NCBI RefSeq assembly: GCF_000820085.1
Contig: NZ_CDBN01000007.1
Location: forward strand, 54,246 to 118,245
Reading direction: 5' to 3'
Length of the DNA stretch: 64,000 nucleotides
Origin: Aeromonas sanarellii
GTDB taxonomy: Bacteria > Pseudomonadota > Gammaproteobacteria > Enterobacterales > Aeromonadaceae
Shown: positions 59,350 through 64,000 of the stretch, one piece after another
Numbering within the stretch: position 1 is the stretch's first letter
How the letters are laid out: every line of letters starts with the position of its first letter
Notes under the pieces: model-generated
The model's input: only the letters and a program-made list of their open reading frames with translations
What the model was told of the DNA's origin: nothing
Databases searched by the model: none
Position numbers and translations under genes: made by a program

Positions 59350-62300
59350 TCAGCCCTTGCGGCTGGCGAGTTGGCGCAGGCGCTGGGTGCTCTGGAGCAG
59401 GCTCTGCTGCTGCACCTCGTTCAGGGGGCACTGCTTGAGCACATATTCGGCGCTGGCCACCACCGTCTTCCAGCGCGGTGCCTTGGGCAGGGTGTCCAGG
59501 CTCAGGTACTTGTCGAGGGTGCGGGTCTGGGGGCTGGATCGGTCCATGTAGACCCGCCACAGCTTGCTCTTCTCCGCCAGCACTATCTTGCCCTTGCCGG
59601 TGCTCTGCTGCCAGGCATCCAGGGTGAGGCGCATAGTGTCCACCAGGGCGCGGCGCAGGGGCTCGTCATCCTGCTGGCGAATGAGGTTGTCGGCGAGCGA
59701 TCTGAATTCGCCGCCGAGCCGGCTCAGTTCCCCCAGCAGATGACCATCCTCGATGATGGCCTGGCGCGACAGGCTCTTGAGGGCGTTCTCCAGCGCCATC
59801 ACCCGGTTGTCGTCGGGCCGCTGCTCGGTGCTGAGGGTCAGCGCATAGGCGTGCTGCCCCCCAAGGTTGATGGGCAGGGCGCGGGCATTGAGGGCATCCC
59901 TCTGGCCCGCCACCAGGAAGCTCAAATCCTGCTCCGGGTGCGCCGCCATGTCGGGCCACTGGCTGGCCAGCGGGCTGGCCAGCCACTCGTCAAGGGGCAG
60001 CCCTTCCATGGCTTCCGGCTCCTGGCCCAGCAGGCGGGCCAGTGCCCGGGAGGCGAACAGCACCACGCCCTGACCGTCGATGAAGACGATGGGGTCGGCC
60101 CCCTCGCCGAGCAGGGCCAGCAGCCGCTCCTGATCCTGATGCAGCTGCTCCTGCAGCACCAGCCGATGCTCTATCTCCTGCTTGAGCAATCGGTTCTCCA
60201 CCAGGGAGGCGCGCCCGGCGATCGCCTCCAGCAGGGCCTTGACCCGGGCGAACAGCTCCTCCTTGCAGAAGGGTTTCACCAGATAGTCATTGGCCCCGGC
60301 GTTGAAGCCCTCCTCGATCTCCTTGGGCTGGTTGAGGGCGGTGAGCAGCAGTACCGGCAGTTTGTCCTTGGGGTGCTGCTGGCGCAGGCGGCGGCAGACG
60401 TCGAAGCCGGAGAGGGTGGGCATCATCACGTCAAGCAGGATGAGGTCGACCGGCTCCTGAGCCAGCTTGGTCAGGGCGTCGTGGCCGTCGCTGCTGGGCA
60501 GGATGCGATAGCCGCAGGGCTGCAGCAGGTGGCGCAGTATGTGCAAGTTGATGGGCTCGTCGTCCACCACCAGGATGAGGGGGGCATCCTCGGGGGGAGG
60601 GGGGAGGTCATCGCTCTCCCAGTCCGGCAGGATGATGGGTTGCTGACGCACCAGCTGGTGCTCTATCTGACGGCTGTCGAGGGTCAGGCTGCCCGCCTTG
60701 CCGCTCGCCAGCGGCAGGGTGAAGGCGAAGGTGGAGCCGACGCTCGGCTCGCTCTCCACAAACAGCTCGCCCCCCATGAGATGTACCAGCTGGCGGGTGA
60801 TGGAGAGGCCGAGACCGGCTCCCTGCTTGCTCACTTCAGGGCTCATCTGCACCAGGGGCTCGAAGATGTGCTCCAGATGATCCGGGGCTATGCCTATGCC
60901 GGTGTCGGTCACCCTGATGCGCAGGAAGTTGCCCTCCACCAGGGCGCTCAGCACCACCTTGCCCTGGGGGGTGTACTTGATGGCATTGCCCACCAGGTTG
61001 TAGAGCACCTGTTCGAGGCGCTGCTCGTCCGCCAGCACCGGCGGCAGCTCGGCGGGGCTGATGTCCACCAGGGTGAGGGGCTTGGCCTGCACCAGGTGCT
61101 GACAGAGATCCAGCACCAGCCGGATGACGCCCTTGGAGGAGACCGGCTGGGGGTGGATCTCCAGCTGGCCGTAGCGCATCTGGTGGTAGTCGAGCAGATC
61201 GTCCACCAGGCGGGCCAGACCGTCGGCGCTCTTGATGATGAGGCCGAGCTGTTTCTGTTGCCCCTCGGTGAGATCCTGCTGGCTGGCGAGCATGGATTCG
61301 GCCATCCCCTTGATGCCGTGGATGGGGGTGCGCAGCTCGTGGGAGGTGTTGGCCAGGAGCTCGTCTTTCAGCTTGTCCGCCTGCTGCAGGCTGAGGTTCT
61401 GCTTGTGGGTCAGCTTGACCTGCTGCTGCAGCTCCTGGGTCTGGCGTTCGATGAGCTCTATCTTGTCCTTCACCGAACGCTGCATGTGGCGAAACGCCTG
61501 GGCGAGGCGGTCTATGTCGTCGTCGGTGCGCGGTATGGTGATGGGGTGATCCAGGGCGCCGTCGGCCACCTGCTCGGCGGCAGCGGTGAGGGATCGCAGG
61601 GGCGCCGTGATGGAGTGGGAGAGCCAGCGGGAGAACAGGATCAGCAGCAGCAATGAGCCTGCCCCCAGCAGGATCACCAGCGTCTCCAGCTGACGGATGG
61701 GGCGATAGGCCTCGCGGGTGGAGATCTCGGCGATGAAGGCCCACTCGGTGTCGAACACCTTGACCTGGGTGTAGGCGGCCAGCACCTCGTCATCGTGGTA
61801 GGAGAGGAAGGGGCCCACCCCCTGCTCGCCGGAGAGCGCCTTGATGACCAGCGGGGTCTGCAGCGGCCGGAAGTCGGGGCCGAAGCTCTTCTCCACGCTG
61901 AACTCGGGGGCCAGGGAGGCGTTGGCGCGCATCCGTTTGTCCGGGCCGATGAGGATGGTCTCGCCGGTCTCGCCGAGTCCCTCCCGCTCGGCCATGATCT
62001 GGTTCAGCTTGTCCGGCAGCAGCTCGAAGATCACCACGCCGCGCACATAGTCGTACTGCATCACGGGGGCCGCCATATAGGCGACCACCTGGCCGGTCAG
62101 CTCGTTGCGGCCAAAGTCGGTGAACTCGAAGATCTGCTGGGGCTTCTGGCCACCGTCGAGGCGGCGCTTGATCTTGGCGAAGGTGTTGCCAAGGCCGCTG
62201 GTCTGATAGGGGCCGGAGAGCAGGTTGGTGGCGAAGTTGGCGTGCTTGGTGACCGAATAGACCACGTCGCCGTTGAGATCCACCAGGAAGATGTCGCTGT

Positions 62301-62787
62301 AGTTGGACTTGCGCACCATGTCGGCATAGCCGCGGTGGAAGCGCTGGTGGACCCGGCCATACATCTCGTCCGCCAGGATGAGGGCGCTGATGGAGGGCTC
62401 GATGTCGCTGGTGCTGTCGGGTTTTTGCAGCTGATCCCAGGAGCCGGGCACATAACGGGCCTGGGCGCGGGCGCGGGCCTCCTGGGGGGTGGTGCCGAGC
62501 TTTTCGAAGGCGCCGGTGAAGCCGTAGAAACGGCCGATACTGTTGCCGGCAAAGTCCTGCTGGGAGAAGTTGATGATCTGCTCCCTGAGGTTGTCGAAGT
62601 AGTCTTCCAGCTGGCTCTTCTTGATGTTGCGCACCGACACCAGGTGATTGGAGGTCTGGGTGGTGAGATCCTTGCCGTGGCTATAGAGGAAAAACAGGGT
62701 GACGACCAGGAAGGGTACCAGGCCCAACATGAAGAAAGCCAGCATCAGCTGGGGTCTGAGCCCACGAGGCCTGAAGATCCATTTCAT
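59350..62787 (-). CDS. chiS: Hybrid sensor histidine kinase ChiS-like
   Basis: A 1145-residue hybrid kinase. TM1 (about 15-35), periplasmic sensory region 36-365, TM2 about 370-390, HAMP, HisKA with H483 in NTSHELRTP, HATPase_c (LVGNAIKYTP, DTGIGIAPDH, GAGLGLSI), and receiver with Asp786 in LILLDVMMP. A PAS segment (GEGADPIVFIDGQGVV) and a C-terminal helical domain (GKIVLAEKSKLWRVYMDRSS) follow. Motifs (SNHLVSVRNIKKSQLEDYF, GRFYGFTGAFEKLG, ARYVPGS) match Vibrio cholerae ChiS as I remember it, where H469 and D772 have the same spacing and the C-terminus binds DNA to switch on chitin genes. No chitin gene is adjacent here. Start ATG at 62787. Confidence 0.75.
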   Translation of the reverse strand: MKWIFRPRGLRPQLMLAFFMLGLVPFLVVTLFFLYSHGKDLTTQTSNHLVSVRNIKKSQLEDYFDNLREQIINFSQQDFAGNSIGRFYGFTGAFEKLGTTPQEARARAQARYVPGSWDQLQKPDSTSDIEPSISALILADEMYGRVHQRFHRGYADMVRKSNYSDIFLVDLNGDVVYSVTKHANFATNLLSGPYQTSGLGNTFAKIKRRLDGGQKPQQIFEFTDFGRNELTGQVVAYMAAPVMQYDYVRGVVIFELLPDKLNQIMAEREGLGETGETILIGPDKRMRANASLAPEFSVEKSFGPDFRPLQTPLVIKALSGEQGVGPFLSYHDDEVLAAYTQVKVFDTEWAFIAEISTREAYRPIRQLETLVILLGAGSLLLLILFSRWLSHSITAPLRSLTAAAEQVADGALDHPITIPRTDDDIDRLAQAFRHMQRSVKDKIELIERQTQELQQQVKLTHKQNLSLQQADKLKDELLANTSHELRTPIHGIKGMAESMLASQQDLTEGQQKQLGLIIKSADGLARLVDDLLDYHQMRYGQLEIHPQPVSSKGVIRLVLDLCQHLVQAKPLTLVDISPAELPPVLADEQRLEQVLYNLVGNAIKYTPQGKVVLSALVEGNFLRIRVTDTGIGIAPDHLEHIFEPLVQMSPEVSKQGAGLGLSITRQLVHLMGGELFVESEPSVGSTFAFTLPLASGKAGSLTLDSRQIEHQLVRQQPIILPDWESDDLPPPPEDAPLILVVDDEPINLHILRHLLQPCGYRILPSSDGHDALTKLAQEPVDLILLDVMMPTLSGFDVCRRLRQQHPKDKLPVLLLTALNQPKEIEEGFNAGANDYLVKPFCKEELFARVKALLEAIAGRASLVENRLLKQEIEHRLVLQEQLHQDQERLLALLGEGADPIVFIDGQGVVLFASRALARLLGQEPEAMEGLPLDEWLASPLASQWPDMAAHPEQDLSFLVAGQRDALNARALPINLGGQHAYALTLSTEQRPDDNRVMALENALKSLSRQAIIEDGHLLGELSRLGGEFRSLADNLIRQQDDEPLRRALVDTMRLTLDAWQQSTGKGKIVLAEKSKLWRVYMDRSSPQTRTLDKYLSLDTLPKAPRWKTVVASAEYVLKQCPLNEVQQQSLLQSTQRLRQLASRKG

Positions 62788-62970
62788 CGCGCGATTTTCA
62801 ATTGAGAATCCAGTTACTAAGCGCGACGAGTTTCTGACTAAAGGCTAACTATTTCAATGGCTTTATCTGAAATTCGCTCGCCGGGTCACAGGGAATGGCG
62901 GGATTTTCGACCAAGGCGTTCAAAGCCTGAGCAAACGCTCCGAAAAAGCGCGCAAAGTCATAAAAAAGGG

Positions 62971-62998
62971 TTGTGCCCGGGCTCGGGGTACGTATAAT
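62971..62998 (+). promoter_or_regulatory. Promoter of the tRNA-Gly-tRNA-Cys operon
   Basis: TTGTGC (62971-62976), a 16-base spacer and a perfect TATAAT (62993-62998), then a GC-rich discriminator (GCGCCTCG), typical of stringently controlled stable-RNA promoters. The first tRNA begins 38 bases after the -10. Confidence 0.8.
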
Positions 62999-63036
62999 GC
63001 GCCTCGTTGTCAGGCAACTGGCACGCAAGCAGTCAT

Positions 63037-63112
<76 letters not shown>

Positions 63113-63167
63113 ATTCTCCATCGCACCAACGATGGATATCACTCTCAAGGCAATGCCTTGTCAGCAT

Positions 63168-63241
63168 GGCGCGTTAGCAAAGCGGTTATGCAGCGGATTG
63201 CAAATCCGTTTAGTCCGGTTCGACTCCGGAACGTGCCTCCA
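63168..63241 (+). tRNA. tRNA-Cys (GCA anticodon)
   Basis: A 74-base tRNA with encoded CCA. Acceptor GGCGCGT/ACGTGCC (with one G-U pair), D-arm TAGCAAAGCGGTTATGCA, anticodon loop TTGCAAA giving GCA, T-arm CCGGTTCGACTCCGG. It sits 55 bases after tRNA-Gly, so the two share a transcript. Confidence 0.97.
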
Positions 63242-63307
63242 TCTTCCCCCTGTTTTCCCGGTCGGCAGCAAGCTGAAGCAATAGATTGCACATCCCGTGC
63301 GCCAAGA

Positions 63308-63595
63308 TCATGGCTGCTCGGCGAGTCGATCGCACCCCTGTCGTTGCCACTCCTTGTGCAGATGGTGTTCCATCTCGATCAGCGCCTCCCCCCGGAACCT
63401 GAACGCCAGTTCACCGCCGTGCTCGGCCAGGGCGGTCATGCGCTGGGTCAGGATCGCGCACTGCCACAGGCTGACGGTGGGCACGCCGTGATAGGCGATG
63501 TCGATGGCGTCGGCGCGATTGAGCCGCCACTCCTGCCACTGGCTCCAGGCGAGCAGTCCCAGCACGCTCAGGAGCGCCACATCCGCGAGTCTCAT
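63308..63595 (-). CDS. Small hypothetical membrane protein (95 aa)
   Basis: A 95-residue protein with an N-terminal hydrophobic segment (MRLADVALLSVLGLLAWSQW), either an uncleaved anchor or a signal peptide, followed by a soluble helical part (WRLNRADAIDIAYHGVPTVS, WQCAILTQRMTALAEHGGEL, IEMEHHLHKEWQRQG). The ATG at 63595 has GGAGAGAAGAGG in front, a good ribosome-binding site. I do not recognise a family. It lies downstream of and convergent with the tRNA pair. Confidence 0.6.
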   Translation of the reverse strand: MRLADVALLSVLGLLAWSQWQEWRLNRADAIDIAYHGVPTVSLWQCAILTQRMTALAEHGGELAFRFRGEALIEMEHHLHKEWQRQGCDRLAEQP

Positions 63596-63702
63596 CCTCT
63601 TCTCTCCCCGTCGTTCCCATCCCCCCGTTAACTCTGGTCCAGCCGTCGCTTTTTGCCACGCTTGTTGTTTTTTGGTTAAAAAATGTAACCCAATTTCATT
63701 TT

Positions 63703-63745
63703 ATGGCTTTTTAGCCATTTTTTTACAAAAAAATGGCCATTGCGG
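63703..63745. promoter_or_regulatory. AT-rich hairpins upstream of the last gene
   Basis: ATGGCT-TTTT-AGCCAT (63703-63718) with a following T-run, overlapping a second inverted repeat GCCATTTTTTT...AAAAAAATGGC (63714-63737). On the plus strand the first looks like a terminator; the mutually exclusive stems could also be an attenuator or operator for the gene at 63811. Confidence 0.4.
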
Positions 63746-63810
63746 TGTAGTAATCCTACAGCTTGTGGAGTAATCTTTGCTCAGTGGTCTTACCAGTGAG
63801 GCGTTATATC

Positions 63811-64000
63811 ATGTTTCATCCCTTCTCCCTGACTCAGATAATCCTTCGCCGCATCTTCGTCCTGGTGGCGGGTCTGCTCGCCTTCCCGGTGATGCTGTTT
63901 CGCCGCGACCGCGCCCGTTTTTACAGCTACCTGCACCGCATCTGGAACAAGACCAGCACCAAGCCGGTGTGGCTCAAGATGAGCGAGCGAGGGGAGCGGA
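63811..64000 (+). CDS. Small inner-membrane-like protein, 3' end outside window
   Basis: The first 63 codons of a gene running off the window. The N-terminus (MFHPFSLTQIILRRIFVLVA, then GLLAFPVMLFRRDRARFYSY) has one hydrophobic helix flanked by basic residues, followed by a cytoplasmic-looking stretch LHRIWNKTSTKPVWLKMSER. It resembles short conserved gammaproteobacterial membrane proteins of unknown function, but I cannot name the family. ATG at 63811; upstream GTGAGG is only a fair ribosome-binding site. Confidence 0.55.
   Translation, partial: MFHPFSLTQIILRRIFVLVAGLLAFPVMLFRRDRARFYSYLHRIWNKTSTKPVWLKMSERGER

Noticed and set aside
59263..61656. 797-codon plus-strand frame opposite chiS
   Set aside because: Antisense shadow of an unmistakable histidine kinase; composition rich in H, Q, G, L with no domain.

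Overview
The window is a 64-kb piece of a GC-rich gammaproteobacterial chromosome. The best fit is Aeromonas, judged from the tandem OmpA porin genes, a ChiS-type hybrid kinase, the Vibrio/Aeromonas-like gene set and the tandem glycine riboswitch in front of an alanine/glycine symporter. Most of it is core housekeeping and transport DNA. No phage, IS element, CRISPR array or rRNA operon is visible.

Layout. 1-5.5 kb: the end of an ABC-2 exporter permease, a small DUF2845 periplasmic protein, and a complete general L-amino-acid ABC importer (aapJQMP). 5.6-8.2 kb: a small hypothetical, a YfcD-like Nudix hydrolase, a Prx5-type peroxiredoxin and a Na+/Ca2+ exchanger. 8.3-14 kb: a fold-III ornithine/lysine decarboxylase, a tandem glycine riboswitch controlling an AGCS symporter, a lipoate-ligase-like protein and a xanthine permease. 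14.2-19.9 kb: a diguanylate cyclase, YciN, a MATE pump with a divergent AraC regulator, and NAD-malic enzyme. 20-23.7 kb: three ompA paralogues in tandem. 24-32.2 kb: an unknown protein, a small HTH protein, an NSS transporter, RssA, a GGDEF relic and an RND efflux adaptor/pump pair. 32.4-37.6 kb: YgiQ, then a lower-GC stretch holding a 587-aa protein with a YaaW-like N-terminus, bracketed by a 14-bp direct repeat (the most island-like part of the window). 37.6-46.3 kb: an MviM-like oxidoreductase, ruvC, aqpZ behind a CRP site, a lytic transglycosylase, a GNAT enzyme, a DUF1439 protein, cardiolipin synthase, a DUF945 protein and purU. 46.4-54.4 kb: FMN riboswitch-ribB, lpp, a CnoX-like chaperone with a phosphopantetheinyl transferase, a MepS-like endopeptidase, rlmF, a MaoC hydratase, and a DUF481/L,D-transpeptidase pair. 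54.7-64 kb: tRNA-Ser, a LysR/hydrolase/cyclophilin-like cluster, a SPOR-domain protein, chiS, tRNA-Gly-tRNA-Cys, and two small unknowns, the last cut by the window edge.

Several genes act on the cell envelope: ompA, lpp, MepS-like, L,D-transpeptidase, SLT, cls, SPOR and DUF945. Regulation readable from sequence includes two riboswitches, a Shine-Dalgarno-masking hairpin, and CRP-, PurR- and FadR-like operators. All functions are inferred from motifs and remembered family features. No database search was run.
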